Assembly (NCBI GenBank): GCA_961205875.1
Contig: OY540813.1
Location: forward strand, 6,729,001 to 6,793,000
DNA length: 64,000 bases
Source: Sialis fuliginosa
Taxonomy: Eukaryota > Arthropoda > Insecta > Megaloptera > Sialidae
Reading direction: 5' to 3'
Of this stretch, positions 21,590-33,660 are shown piece by piece; the stretch's first letter is position 1; every line of letters begins with the position of its first letter. A program made the translations under genes and the position numbers. Under the pieces are notes generated by a model. That model was not told the DNA's origin. It was given only the letters and a program-made list of their open reading frames with translations, and did not search any database.

Positions 21590-21780
21590 AGGTCAGCCCG
21601 ATGGAGAGTGATTCACCACCACCGAGTGACGCCGCCGTGCTAACGGTCACACAAGGTCATTGAGCGGCCGTAACTGTCACCGGTGAGAAGAGAAACACCT
21701 ACGCGCGCGCGAGCAAGCCTCACCACTCGTTCAAATCACCACACGTTCCTATACGAGTATTCGGTGATTTCAATGCCCGA
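21590..21780. promoter_or_regulatory. GC-rich island with (CG)n core
   Basis: This is a strongly CpG-richer block. It contains ACAAGGTCATTGAG (resembling a monomer nuclear-receptor site AAGGTCA), GTCACCGGTGA, and ACGCGCGCGCGAGCAAG at 21701-21717. The last word recurs with one change at 56312-56328, inside a second island. No coding frame or splice site was identified. Regulatory function is an inference from composition. Confidence 0.35.
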
Positions 21781-22023
21781 TCTTGTTTATTTAAGGTATT
21801 TTATTTTTTTAACGTTGGATGATGTGGATTAGAAGTAAGATGTGGGATTTAAAGCTTCCAATTAAACCATCTCATTTGAATTTTAACCATAGAATATAGT
21901 TAACCCTTTTAGCCGTGAATTGTTAATAGGTATTGAAAATGTTCAACAATCCGTGGATTCGACCTTTGAGGGCCACACAACCAACTTCCCAACAGGGTAT
22001 GACTGTTAATACTTGAATACTGA

Positions 22024-22046
22024 TTCTATCTATCTATCTATCTATA
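22024..22046. repeat. (TCTA)n microsatellite
   Basis: About five TCTA units in a row. Confidence 0.85.
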
Positions 22047-22104
22047 GTTTATGTGAACATTTTTTTTAATACGTAAGTATATGAAAATTTTTAATGGAAT
22101 TTTT

Positions 22105-22440
22105 CAGAAATAAAACTAATCTTTGTATTATGAATATTAGTTTTCTAATATTCTAATGTCAATAATATATAACACATTTTTAGAATAACTAACCTGACAA
22201 TTTAAAAATTACATTTATTTTCAAGGCAACATGAATTAGTAGACTTATTTATTTAAAATTTGAGGGTGGTTTTCACCCCTTCAATAGCTGTTTAGACACG
22301 TATAACAAAAAAAATACTGAAATGCATGTTTCATTATTTGTATATTAATGCTAAGTTTCAAGTAAATCCGACCAAAAAACACTTTTACACCCCTTTTTAC
22401 CTCCGTAGGGGTTGAATTTCGAAAAATCCTTTCTTTCAGA
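22105..22440 (+). repeat. Dispersed repeat R1, copy 2
   Basis: Direct copy of 1-180, extended further at the 3' side by TACACCCCTTTTTACCTCCG and TAGGGGTTGAATTTCGAAAA. The mirrored GGGTGGTTTTCACCCCTT and AGGGGTTGAA elements are usual in non-coding tails of insect transposons. No coding capacity is attached. Confidence 0.7.
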
Positions 22441-22954
22441 TCATATTCACGTCAAGTGGCTTCGATTGGCATCCCAACGAAGTCAATAATATTTTTTATT
22501 TGCGAGATTTTGTGCACGTAAAAAATGTCACGCTCATACGTGCGTACACATTGATTTTCGGACCGATTACAATAACTTCCTAACAGGAAATTAATAAACA
22601 AGATATTTAAAAAGTTGTATGTGAGAAGACACACTCTCATTTTTCTTTTGAATGTTTTTGTGGGTAATATGTAAAATTCTAAAATATTCTAAAGCTGAGT
22701 ATAAAAAAATCTACCAATACCATTAAATTTTTAACAATAAAACCCCAAAACAATACAACAAATTTAAATGTATAATTCACTTTTGTTTTAATTCTTCGAA
22801 CCGCAGGCCCAATCTGTGTCAGTACAATCAGCGAAATGAAAAATACATACAAAACGAATTCATAAAAATTTATGATGAATCACGCCTACTTTTTAACGAA
22901 AAAAAAAATATCATAATCTGTTGTTTACATTACACGATGCATAACATCAAAATG
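22441..22954. other. AT-rich stretch, no gene seen
   Basis: The 62-codon minus-strand frame at 22452-22640 shows no recognised motif. Nothing else was seen. Confidence 0.45.
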
Positions 22955-23100
22955 ACGCATGCGCGCAATATAACGGTACACTGAAAACGAATTCCGCGTA
23001 GTAGTGGGCTTAGAGAATGTGGGTGAGTGATGAATAGGGCTGGTGCCTCAAGAAGTCCTCCCTCCTTCCCTCGGTTCTCTCTCTCTCTCTCTCACACCGC
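22955..23100. promoter_or_regulatory. CpG/CT-rich island
   Basis: GACGCATGCGCGCAATATAA contains a GCATGCGC core resembling an NRF-1 type site. Downstream is CCTCCCTCCTTCCCTCGG and a (CT)n run at about 23074-23092. A GTGAGTAAC word follows at about 23141. It could be a promoter-like island. No transcript can be assigned. Confidence 0.3.
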
Positions 23101-23240
23101 AATATCCATTATAACTTGTGTGTGTATTATTTAGGTCAATGGTGAGTAACCTTTGTTTTTACTTGTCGTTTTTTACAGATTCCTCGTTAATTTAGTACCC
23201 GGTAAAACCAGGTACCTATATTTATAAGATGATGGTAATA

Positions 23241-23420
23241 TTGCTTCCTCGCTATATCGAAGATACGAGAAGCTCTGTGATCGTTTCAGATTGATATAAA
23301 AAAAATGTTCTCCGATTTCAAAATTTTAAATTTATCTTTCCGTTTCACGTCAAGACAAACACTTTTCGTTCCGTGTTTGTCTGTCTGTCCGTGTGTGTGT
23401 GTGTGTCTGTCCCTTCTATA
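23241..23420 (-). repeat. Dispersed repeat R3, copy 2 (reverse)
   Basis: Reverse complement of about 5716-5890. Shared words are TTGCTTCCTCGCTATATCGA, AGATACGAGAAGCT-TGTGAT, TCAAGACAAACACTTTTCGT and a GTCTGTCTGTCC run. A (GT)n tract near 23391-23408 is the mirror of the (AC) part of copy 1. Confidence 0.8.
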
Positions 23421-24433
23421 ATATAATCAGTCAAAATGCCTTTATAAACTTTAAATCAATAATAAGATAAAATAAATAAGATACATTACGTTTCAAAAAG
23501 GAATTCACACAAAATGGATTTTTCCAGAACGATGACATATTTTTTTGTACCGTATTTTTAATTAAAGGGCTTTACATTTTTATCTCTTCAATCGCTTAAA
23601 TGAAAAAGGGTTAATTTTCAAATCCATATTTTGTACGAAATTTTCGCCGCTTTTAAAAAATAATAATACAATTAAAATTATATTTAAAAATTAAAACATA
23701 TTTAATAACAATGACTTCAATTTCATTCTTTTTATTTTCATTAGTCTATAAAGTTAACTAATAGAACAAAACAATTGAGAATATTCTGATTCATTATTTA
23801 CTTGCCATTTTCTTTGTCAAAAGTGAAATGTACCGCTATGTAAAAAATATTTGCTCTGTAGATTAAATATTGATTTTTCACAAAATTTAGCACCGTTGAA
23901 ATTTAGTCCAAACAGTGAAAATTTAATTATTATGTATTATAAACATCTGACGTATTTATAAAAAAATTAATTAGCATATATTTATACCAAGCTAGAATAG
24001 CAAATTTAAAAAAAAATTATTTTTATTTTGATGGCAGAAAATCTAAAATCAACCATTTAATCAAAAAAAGTTAGTCGTAAATTTTGGCACTGACAAATCT
24101 TATTTCATATAATTCATACAAAAATAACAGACGGGTAATTTTTTACGTCTGCTATTTACATATTAAATAATCGTATCTTCAATGTGACTTTAGTAAAATA
24201 TTTAGATAAACATTACGTATTGTCACAAGATGGCGTAGAGACTAAACATAACGGATTACTGCAAACATTATATACATGTCAATTCACTTTGTTTGTTTAA
24301 AAATCAAAATACATACAAAGGGGTGGACAAAACCTACTGTCTCTTGCATTTTTGCAAGTAAAAGATCTAATACAAATCTGACGTATTTATTTAATCAATT
24401 AATACAATAATAATAAATGATTGGAAGTGATGT
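23421..24433. other. AT-rich stretch, no gene seen
   Basis: Nothing recognised beyond A+T-rich DNA. Confidence 0.55.
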
Positions 24434-24711
24434 ACTTGGTAATAAGGCCTGCTAAGCTTAAATTTAAAATAAAATGAAAAACATATATTTTTTTATAAGT
24501 AAACTAAAACAAAAAAAAAGATCAATTCTATCAATAACCAAAACAAAAATAATCATTTTTAAAATTAACATAAATAGGCCTAATTATATTACGGCAGTAT
24601 AATAAGGCCTAAGGGTAAAATCTTCAAAATTAATCTAAGTATCAACATATATTTGGAAATTATAGGATTTTAAATCTATTTTTTGACTCTTAGGCCTTAT
24701 TACCCCCAAGT
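24434..24711. mobile_element. Small MITE with AATAAGGCCT inverted ends
   Basis: The left ACTTGGTAATAAGGCCT and the right AGGCCTTATTACCCCCAAGT are inverted repeats. A third copy of the word, TATAATAAGGCCTAAGGG, lies in the middle (about 24599-24616). The target duplication is not clear. No frame is present. Confidence 0.6.
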
Positions 24712-25433
24712 AATAATAAAAAATTAATAAGTATCAATATTCAATATAAGAAAATGTTTACTTTTTAATTATTCATAAAATTTTATTTTTAGTTACAATA
24801 AAAAGTTTAATAAACATATTCATTATAAAATAATAAATCTATTTCAGGTTTCCAAAAATAAAACATGTTGATCATCCCCTCTCGCAATGAATGTCCTTCA
24901 GTTACAGACATGCATAATCATCTTCTTTTGTATTTAAAGTGAACAAATACATTTTTTACATCGAAAGAAATAAAAGTAAAAAAGGCTGTACTTGTACAAT
25001 TGTTTAACAACAATAAATTTCATTTCTGAAGTGTTAATTACAATCTTTGTGAATGCAAACGTTTTTCTTTCATTTAAATACATCTATAGAAAATATTAAA
25101 AATAATTTAAAACTAATTATTTTCATAAAAATATACCATGAAACATTGTCAATTTGCTTTTAAATATAAAACTTGTTGGAGATATCGATGAGCGATAAGA
25201 CAAGAGTCATTGCATATGTGTTTTTACAAATATTATAATTTTTTACTTTCTTGAAATATAAGAAGAGTGAAATACTCTATATTGTTATGTATTTGAAGAT
25301 AGAGAAGATTTAGGTATACCCAGATTATTTACAGAAGTGGCACTTTTATTTAAAACATAGATAGATTCCTAATGAACTTAAAAAAATGTGATTTTAAACT
25401 AAATTAAAATTTATGGTACCTACTATGTAGGGG

Positions 25434-26060
25434 AAAGTATGGTATATTGGACCACGCGCTAAATTGAACCACCCTTATATCTCAAAAAGTAGTTTTCTGA
25501 TTTCTTAAATGACAGCACCGTACGATAGGCACCTAACTTCATTGCATATCGGCCATATTGTTTTCCTTGACAAGTTGAATGTTAATAGTGATTTGTTTCC
25601 GCAAATATAGTGATTTTTGATGTAATTTTGAGTGATTCGTGTTAAGGGTGTAATTAATACAAAGGTAAGCCTACAGCGTTTTTAATTTATAATTTACAGC
25701 AGCAATTTATCATCAATTAACTGTCATGGATTGATTGGTGGCTTTGATAGGTTATGTTTTTGTTAGATTTTTTTCTCACTTTTCACACTATTGGTTAAAA
25801 TGTACCGCACGTAGTTGCCATAACTGGAATCATGAAACTTGTACCAATAATCCTGACATATGTAATGATTGTCTTTCTTGAATAATTTAATTGTAGTAAT
25901 ATAACGAGTCTGAGTTCTTATAGTTTTTTGTTTTAATACATATATTATGATAAATAATTGTTTGATAGTCTGTAATTCATAAATATGGTTTATTTACAAG
26001 TATATTTTAGTTAAGATTCTATTAAAGTCCAAATTAGCAACCCCGTGGTCCAATTTATAG
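25434..26060. mobile_element. Possible DNA-transposon 5' remnant
   Basis: TATATTGGACCACGCGCTAA (25452) and the mirrored CCCCGTGGTCCAATTTATAG (about 26041) look like remnants of inverted ends. CTAAATTGAACCAC and GGCTAAATTGAA also recur. Between them an AATACAAAGGTAAGCC word (about 25656) resembles a splice donor after a non-coding leader. No transposase frame survives. The boundaries are uncertain. Confidence 0.35.
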
Positions 26061-27318
26061 TAACGGTTGGCTAAATTGAAAAAAAGCTCCGATCTCACTT
26101 TTTTTTTTTTTTTTGTGGAGTTTATAATACTTATGTTGATTCATACTTTAATATTTAATAAAAATACAAAATCTAGAAACTGCTGTTTCATTTCAGAGAA
26201 AATTAATTTAAAAAAATTGTTCAAATTAACCGACTTCGCCTGCAGGTATTTTAAAAATCACTCATTTAAAAAAGTTGGTGCCACATCCCCACTAGAATTT
26301 TGAAAATTTACAATTTCCAGTAAATTCAGCGCCAATTGACATATCTGTTGTGTATTATATATTATTGTTTATTTTTTATGTGTAAGACTTTTTTAGAATT
26401 TATAATATTTGTCTTGTTTTGTTTCATTTTATTTTACTTTACATCTTTTGTCTAAAAAAAATTGGTAAAAGAATTGCTTTCTGTAACCGATTCTAACCTA
26501 ATTTTATGTTTACTTCCTTTCATATCACCTAAAATAATTAGTTGGTATTGCAACTCATTTATAATTTATTTTTATTACTGTTTTTAGTTTTAAAAAAGAT
26601 AGTTCTATTAATACATTTAAAAAGGTTAAAGATGTGCACGTGCATTTCATAGACAAACCTTGTTTATTTATTCATTAGTTTTGATGAAAAAGTAAAAAAA
26701 AAACTATTTAAAAACTAACAAACTTTGAATTTTGATAAATCCATCAGATAATTAATAACTCTTCAGAAGCTACAACCATAAAACTTATAAATGTTTTTAT
26801 TTAATTGCAAACAAAATACAAATGTACTACATCATACTAGCATCGTCAAGTAAAATGAATGATTATTATTCATTTTTGTAATTTTGTCGCTATAAATAAT
26901 AATTTATTTTTAAGACATATGCATAATTGCAGGTTAAACAACTTTAATATACGGAAATATATTTATGTATACTTGTACATAGGTATATGCAAACAGTATT
27001 AATATCATATTATGTAAAGCATATGCAAATGTTATGTAATTAATTTAAGTAATTTTTAGCATCTTAGCAGAAATATGCGCGCATGTGTTAAGATAGGAAT
27101 GACATTTGCAACAGATGGAGTTTTTTAATTGATATACAGTATCGTTTTTAATGCATAATTATTTGTAATTAAATATGCATGTATACAATGTAACAAGTAG
27201 GTTTTGCGTAAATAACTGCATATTCGATTATTTAATCTACCCTATATTTAATATAATAATAATATTGGTTATTCTTAGGGTTTTTTTCTACTTGTTGTGT
27301 CATTTTAATCATATAATA
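26061..27318. other. AT-rich stretch, no gene seen
   Basis: It includes a poly-T run (about 26099-26114). The frame 26067-26303 starts next to that run and shows no recognised motif. Otherwise nothing. Confidence 0.5.
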
Positions 27319-27580
27319 AGGTAGTGGCACCAGTTTTGGCAAGGACCCTAGTAGTGGCAAATTTTTAATTCAATGTACTGAATTAGAAATATGTGTTGAT
27401 ATTTGATTACTATCATTTCTGAATATTAATCTATATACATTTAACTGTCTTACAGAGTGATTTGATGACAATCAGCCAATTGGTGTCAAAATGGTAGACA
27501 TTTAAACTAATTATTAGTATAATTTATTTTATATCTTTTGTGTACCTATCATTTTGTAATCATTAGCAAGTGTCCATCAC
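27319..27580 (+). mobile_element. MITE family M1, copy B (5' two-thirds)
   Basis: It begins AGGTAGTGGCACCAGTTTTG after TA. It then shares with copies C and G the order ATGTACTGAATTAGAAATAT, CATTTCTGAATATTAATCTA, ATGGTAGACATTTAAACTAA and TTTTGTAATCATTAGCAAGT. It stops at TGTCCATCAC, so the 3' terminal inverted repeat is missing. Confidence 0.85.
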
Positions 27581-30374
27581 GAAACTTTTTTGTTTTAATT
27601 TTTTTATGAACTATACGAATCAACATCAACGCATCAAATTTAAATTTGAACCGATTTTTATGGAACTTTTACTAATTCAAGACTTTATTTGTGTAGGCTA
27701 TTATATATATGATATATTATAATAATTTATTTACGGTAGTGCAGACCCGTATTAAGAAAATTTACAACTGAACTATTCATTACGTTTTTAGATCAACTAA
27801 TTGTGTGGCATTTATCGATCTTTAATTACACGTAGATGAAGCTTGGAGGGGAATTCTAGTATTTATATAAAATATCAATGTACTAAAATTCTTCAAAAGA
27901 AAATATAAAACAATTAGTAAACGACAACTTAACTAATGTATACATACCTACTGTTTAAAAATTACTCTAAAATAAACTCGTTTGATTTTTTTTATTAATG
28001 TGTTAATAAATAATAATAAAAATAGACCAAATAATATTCAAATCTATAATTAATATCAGTGAATTTTTTCACTAATGTTGAAATAACGTTACAATATAGT
28101 AGTTTAACTGGTCTCGGAATTGTTTTTGCGATATATGTTTATGTCGTTTATCAATAAATTAAGTACGTTGCTTAAGCCTTAAGGTGACATTTTTTATGAA
28201 TTATGTATATGTTTTTCTTTACCATATTTACGTCATTAACTCCTACACGTAGATCAATATAATTTTATTAAAATTATATATTTATATCAATTTTCGTGCG
28301 AATTTATTAGTGTATCTTTACAGTTTCTTACAAAATTCATTATAAAATTATAAATCATTTTCACACTAATATTGTTACTGGAATTATTTCAATTTTATCT
28401 ATATTTAAATAACAGATTTATTTTTTATTTGTGTATTCAGGTAAATTTATTTTAAATTTAAATTTATTTTTATAGGGTCAATATCTAACTAAAATATGGT
28501 TTAGGTAATTAGGTTAAATGTATATTAATTCCCATTTCATACGTAATATTTAATTATAAAAAAAATGCATTTTTTTTCTAATTAATTTTAAATACATTAC
28601 TGTCACAGTAAAAATATATCTGTTTTTCAAATAATACTAAATATGACCTACATTTCCATTTAGAAAAAAGATTTAATGACGTCATTGTTATGAGTCGTGA
28701 AGAAAAAAACAAAATACAGCTTAAAAAGTGCGCATGGATTTTCCATTGAACGTTTATTGAGACAAGTTTTATTATGATCTGTCCTGACTTTCAACAAATT
28801 CTATAGGCAATAAAACTATGTAATTATTGTTAATATTATTTCAATGGTGAATTTTTGCAAATATTATTTCACAAAATTCATTTTTTAAGGGTTATGTATT
28901 ACGTACATTACTTTTAACGTTTCTCAAGACTTCGAAATGTTAAAAGTAAAAATAAGACATAAGACAGAACCCTCCAAAAATTATTTAATAATATTATTTA
29001 AAACTCGATATATCTAGTCTTAAATATTATATTTCTATTAATAATCATAGTCCACAATTTCCTGCTCCAAATACAGTTCAAACGACCTCTCATATATATT
29101 TAATGAAAGTTCATTGTCCTTTACTCTAATTGTAGTTTAGCAAAATTGCTATAGATTATATTTTTACGATCAAAAATGTTAATCGTATACGCCTTAATAT
29201 TAATTATTGATTCAATATACATAACAACTCAGCTCAATGATCTAAACCTTGGTCATTCACTTTACTTTGATTTTCAAATTTGAGTATAATTTTCCTTACG
29301 TAACTACATACATAAATACATTTTCATTTTGTGTATAGATTCGTATATTTTTATTTCTCATTCAGTATCGACCCGGGGGGGTAAGGGGGAATTTGCCTCG
29401 GACGGCAGTTTGTTAAGGGCGGCAAATTTGAGATAGCAACCAAAAAAATATGATATAAAACTATTAAAATAATTGAATTTTTTTAAGTAGGTACATTTAA
29501 AATTTAATTACGAAGCCAATTTAAAATCATCTCTGTTCTCGGGATTTTTAATCTTAAAATGACTCCGCTAAAATGTCTGAATTCGTATTACCATTACACA
29601 ATATCTTCTTTTTTGATCAAAAAAAGTAAAAAAAATTATTAATTTAGTTTCATGTTTTATGTAATAATATATAAATCTGGATATTTTTTAACTGCCTTAC
29701 AGAAGGCTTCACTTACAATCAATACAGAAAATCCTGCTATAAAACTTAAGACTAGGATATAACCCATCGATACTTTTGTTTTAAAAAATAGTATTATAGT
29801 GTTTTCATTTTTTTATAATTATAATATCCTATTTGTATATACATGTTTTTAATTGTAAATCACCGCTAAGCTTGCAACTAAATTATTATGGTAAACACAA
29901 GTTTTAAATTTCAAAACAGCAAATAGCTTATGTGATTATATGTACCTATATACAACATTCAAATATTCAACTGAAATAACTAATTTATAGCATTGTTTAG
30001 TATTTATTTATTCAATAATATATATAAGAGTTCGTATTGAAAATACGGGAATAATTTTTGAATGATTTTGGGACACTTTCACTTATTTTCAATTAATACT
30101 ATTTACAAATACAAAACAATTCAGAATTATTCATAGATCGGCACTGATAGAAACCGGATAAAAAATCGGAAATATAATGGAAAAATTACTTTACGTAATA
30201 TGGCCCAGATACATCCAAATACTTCACTAATCAACATGTTTTTACATGAAGGATTACTTTTAACCAGACATGGATTACTGGTGGGAATAAGATATGCTCA
30301 AGGGTAACCAGGGCAGGCACATTAAGAATACCAATAAACATGGAATTTCTGGGATATAAATACATGAAAAAGAT
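27581..30374. other. AT-rich stretch, no gene seen
   Basis: No gene recognised. A GC patch at 29370-29425 (CGACCCGGGGGGGTAAGGGG then TTGCCTCGGACGGCA) resembles a transposable-element end. No partner was found. Confidence 0.5.
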
Positions 30375-30626
30375 TTAATAAAAATTAAAAGTAATGGGGT
30401 TGATATCAGAAATATAATTAATTTCGAAAAAGAATTGACTTTTTACTATATATTTTCCAAATAACTGATTTAATACAAGTTTGTGAGCCCCTAAAAAGTA
30501 ATTCACCCTCCTTCGAAGAAAATGGGGAACGTTACTTTTCTTAACATCAATATTTACAAATTTTTTTCTAGGTAAATTTACTCTGGGAAATGGGACCACC
30601 TGTAATCTTCTGCCTCTAGGACCCAT
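30375..30626 (-). other. Unassigned 83-codon open frame, possible TE coding remnant
   Basis: The frame starts at ATG 30626 with MGPRGRRLQVVPFPRVNLPR and is rich in basic residues (several Arg/Lys clusters, ending hydrophobic). I do not recognise a domain. The region upstream on the same strand (to about 30960) is somewhat GC-richer and has another open frame (30751-30951) interrupted by the MULE-like insertion. The whole could be a decayed element interrupted later, or chance. Confidence 0.2.
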
Positions 30627-30891
30627 AGTTTGAAGTTACGCTTCTGATTTCGTGTTATAATATTTTCAACATACTGGAATATAATTACCATCGTTTGGTA
30701 AGACCCCATTGTATTTAGTTATTGATAAAACGACAATTTCAATACAACAATCAACACATTTTTAAAATGTAGCTCATTGTCAGTGCATTTGATTGGTGAT
30801 AGAGAGAAAGGCTGTTCAAAGTGAGAGGTGTTTGACCAGCAATGACACCGAGACTAGAGCCAAGCATGCAAATACATGTGCAACCGACTAT

Positions 30892-31436
30892 ACTGTAAAC
30901 CAAGGTTAGTAAAGTAATAGGTTGCCTCATAACTCTGGCGGGGAGTGGCATGAGAGGGGAGAATGCGTCATCGTGAGGAACTCTTTGACATTATAAATGG
31001 CTGTCAAACTATATTTACTCTTTATTTTAGTTAAGCTGATTTATTGTAAGTTGTTTTTAAATATTTTCATTTGATATTGATAGTGTACTGAGTTTTAAAT
31101 CTAAATTTTTATTATTTTATTATTATAAATTATAGTTTTAAACAAGTGTTTTTGTATGTGTAACCAACAAATGTATTTTCTTTAAGCATTGATTTCTGAC
31201 ATCATTTTAAAGTTTTTATGAAGAAATATTATATTTAATAATTTGTGCTTCTGTAATAAACAATAATATTTACTTTTTTTAAATACAAATATCCAAAAAT
31301 TCGAAATAATTTGAAAAAAAACTTAATATATGAAACAACGTTTAAAGGTTCCTCAGGGTGACGTCATCACACGCAGCCGCTGATTGGTCAAAAAGTTATG
31401 AGGCAACCTATACATATACTAACCTTGACTGTAAAC
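30892..31436. mobile_element. MULE-like MITE with perfect 9-bp target duplication
   Basis: The element 30901-31427 (527 bp) begins CAAGGTTAGTAAAGTAATAG and ends, in reverse complement, CAAGGTTAGTATATGTATAG. Both then continue GTTGCCTCATAACT and keep colinear similarity for about 95 bp (GAGTTCCTCAC-ATGACG mirrored by GGTTCCTCAGGGTGACG). ACTGTAAAC occurs directly on both sides (30892-30900 and 31428-31436). A 9-bp duplication is characteristic of the Mutator-like superfamily, though I cannot name the family. The arms carry a TGACGTCA site. There is no transposase. Confidence 0.9.
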
Positions 31437-31639
31437 ATGGTACACATATCGGCCATTTCACTCTCGGCCCCGTTGCGTAAAGGTGTGTCCAGACTTAGAT
31501 GCATTATCCTAGAACAAGGGTTTCTATTTTTTGTAAATATAAATAATTTTCATTTATTTATCTTCATTGTTTAGTTAAATAATGTATATTAAACATTATT
31601 TAACGAATCGCTCCGTCAGGCATTCTTTCTTACTTCACG

Positions 31640-32174
31640 CGTTATTTAAAATGTTACCGTATATAAATTTATTTCAAGATGTTTCCTAAACTATACGACC
31701 AAATTGGATGCTGTAAAGGACAAATTATACTTATGACGATGAAATCATTTATTTCGATAAGGATTAATGTTTTGCAGGTTATAAGTCCATGTAAACAAAA
31801 CCCAAACATTTTTTATTTTCTTTGTAACATAAAAGCAGTCATTGTGGTTTGAAAATAAAAGTTAGACATATGGTGTCGCGGACTTTATTTTATATCTTTT
31901 GATTCTATATAATTCTTTACTACATTATTTTATTCAATATTTAATGGTTTCGGCAGCGTATTCCAAAAGAGCGCGCTAGCGGCAAACTTTTATCCGACTT
32001 GATTTACTATTATCGTCACTGCTTATTCCTTATGTTACCTAACGTATAGCCTATACCCTGGCCAGAGAACATTTGTATGAATTAAAAAGCAAGTAAATTG
32101 GATAAGTGGTTCTAGCGTTATAAGCGCACTAACGGGCAGACAGAGAGACATTGAGCTTTATATACAATTAAGGA
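31640..32174 (-). mobile_element. Helitron H1 fragment (reverse, 5' portion)
   Basis: Reverse copy of the 5' two-thirds of 39671-40560. Shared words are ATACGACCAAATTGGATGCT, ATGACGATGAAATCATTTAT, GACATATGGTGTCGCGGACT, CTTGATTTACTATTATCGTC and GAGCTTTATATA. The 5' terminus is preserved at 32174 (reading TCCTTAATTGTATATAAAGC on the minus strand). The 3' hairpin and CTAG are missing. Confidence 0.85.
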
Positions 32175-32624
32175 CGTACCTGTGTCAATTCTGAATCCTC
32201 AACTATACAATTTTGAAATTATTATAAATAAATACTTTAATTTGTATATTAAATGTGCCCATATTTACTAAAATATTGGTATATTTTCTTAAATTAGTCA
32301 TATACCCACCACCAAACAATAGATCAGTTTTAAATTAAACAAATATTGTTGTTGTTGTTGTCATTTCAGATTTAGAATTTTCTTTAGTGTACCTTATATG
32401 ATATTATGAGTATATTATTGTAACCACGGAAAAAATATGTGGTCAAATCTATTCATAACAAATTAAAATAATCTAAAACCATAACAACATCGTCATTGAA
32501 CCAGCTGGCCGATATTTTTCTATTTACTTCATACTCACTCGTGATTGATAATATTTTAACCACATGCACCATATCTTACATAATCTATTGTGTTTAAAAA
32601 AGAGGACGCAAACAAATCACTAAG

Positions 32625-32800
32625 GGTACAATCAGGGCGTCATCTGGACTATGCGCAAGGGTCCTTTCCCAGGATGGGTCAAATGACCCTTTAGCAGCAG
32701 CCCTTAGTCCATCTGTGTGGGAACAGTCGCAGGTGGTGCCAACCCTTTCATTCAGAGTGAAGGCGGATACGGATGTACATAGATTGGAGGTGGATCATTG
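32625..32800. other. GC-richer block, unclassified
   Basis: CAATCAGGGCGTCATCTGGA, GGATGGGTCAAATGACCC and GAAGGCGGATACGGATGTAC stand out from the AT-rich flanks. It looks like a decayed mobile-element or coding remnant, but frames are broken and no family was recognised. Confidence 0.3.
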
Positions 32801-32880
32801 AATTTTTAAATGATTTTCTTAAAGTTTTATTTTCCGCTGTTTGAATTGAATGTTGATGACCAAAGATTGAAAAAATAATA

Positions 32881-33231
32881 AGGTACTAGCACCAGTCTTG
32901 GATATGACTACTACTACCATTTCTGAATATTAATCTATATACATTTAACTGTCTTACAACGTAATTTGATGACAATCGGCCTATAGGTGTCAAAATGGTG
33001 GACATTTAAACTAATTATTAGTATAATTTATTTATTAATTCTTATATTATATTATCATATCAACTGCTTTACATTATTTCAAATTTCACGATTCTTTTTT
33101 TTATATCTTTTGTGTCGTAGTGCTTATCATTTTGTAATCATTAGCAAGTGTCCATCACTGCATGATAATTACTGATTTTACTTTATCCATTAATGGAGAA
33201 AAAACATACACAAAATAAAAGGTTATAATTT
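32881..33231 (+). mobile_element. MITE family M1, copy C
   Basis: It begins AGGTACTAGCACCAGTCTTG after TA. An internal deletion removes the stretch between GATATGAC and CTACCATTTCTGAATATTAA. The 3' side reaches TTTACTTTATCCATTAATGG and CAAAATAAAAGGTTATAATT, then stops before the terminal repeat. The frame at 32987-33175 lies within the element. Confidence 0.85.
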
Positions 33232-33360
33232 GAAGGGGTAAATGAGTTACCAGAAAAATACATTTTTTATTTAATCCGGGCGAGTGAAGTATCAAATTCA
33301 AGGAATTTAAATATGAAAAAGTTTTCTTATTATTAATAATTGTATCTAACAATTTTTCAA

Positions 33361-33660
33361 AAACTAATCATAAAAAAGTGGGAGGGGGTCCAAAAAATTC
33401 TATAGTGTTCTTTATAATTTTCATTGAAAATATTAATTAAAAGGTACATCCCGGAATTTTTTCCAGATAAACTTTGAAACCAAATATATCGTGAATGAAG
33501 AGTTAAAATCAAAAGGCCCTAAAAAATTTTTGAAGGTAAATACCTTTTTCATTTCTGTCTTTGGGGATCATCTTAATAGGTATATAAATGAGATAATGGG
33601 AGGACTGTGACAGACGGACATAAGAGTTCTTCGTTTTCTACAGAACCCTATAATGTGATT
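33361..33660 (+). repeat. TE 3'-end-like repeat, related in style to R2
   Basis: GTGGGAGGGGGTCCAAAAAA, GGTACATCCCGGAATTTTTT and AATCAAAAGGCCCTAAAAAA, then CAGACGGACATAAGAGTTCT and TCTACAGAACCCTATAATG. The GACGGACA run followed by a CAGAACCCTA tail resembles the R2 end. The copies are not close. Confidence 0.45.
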
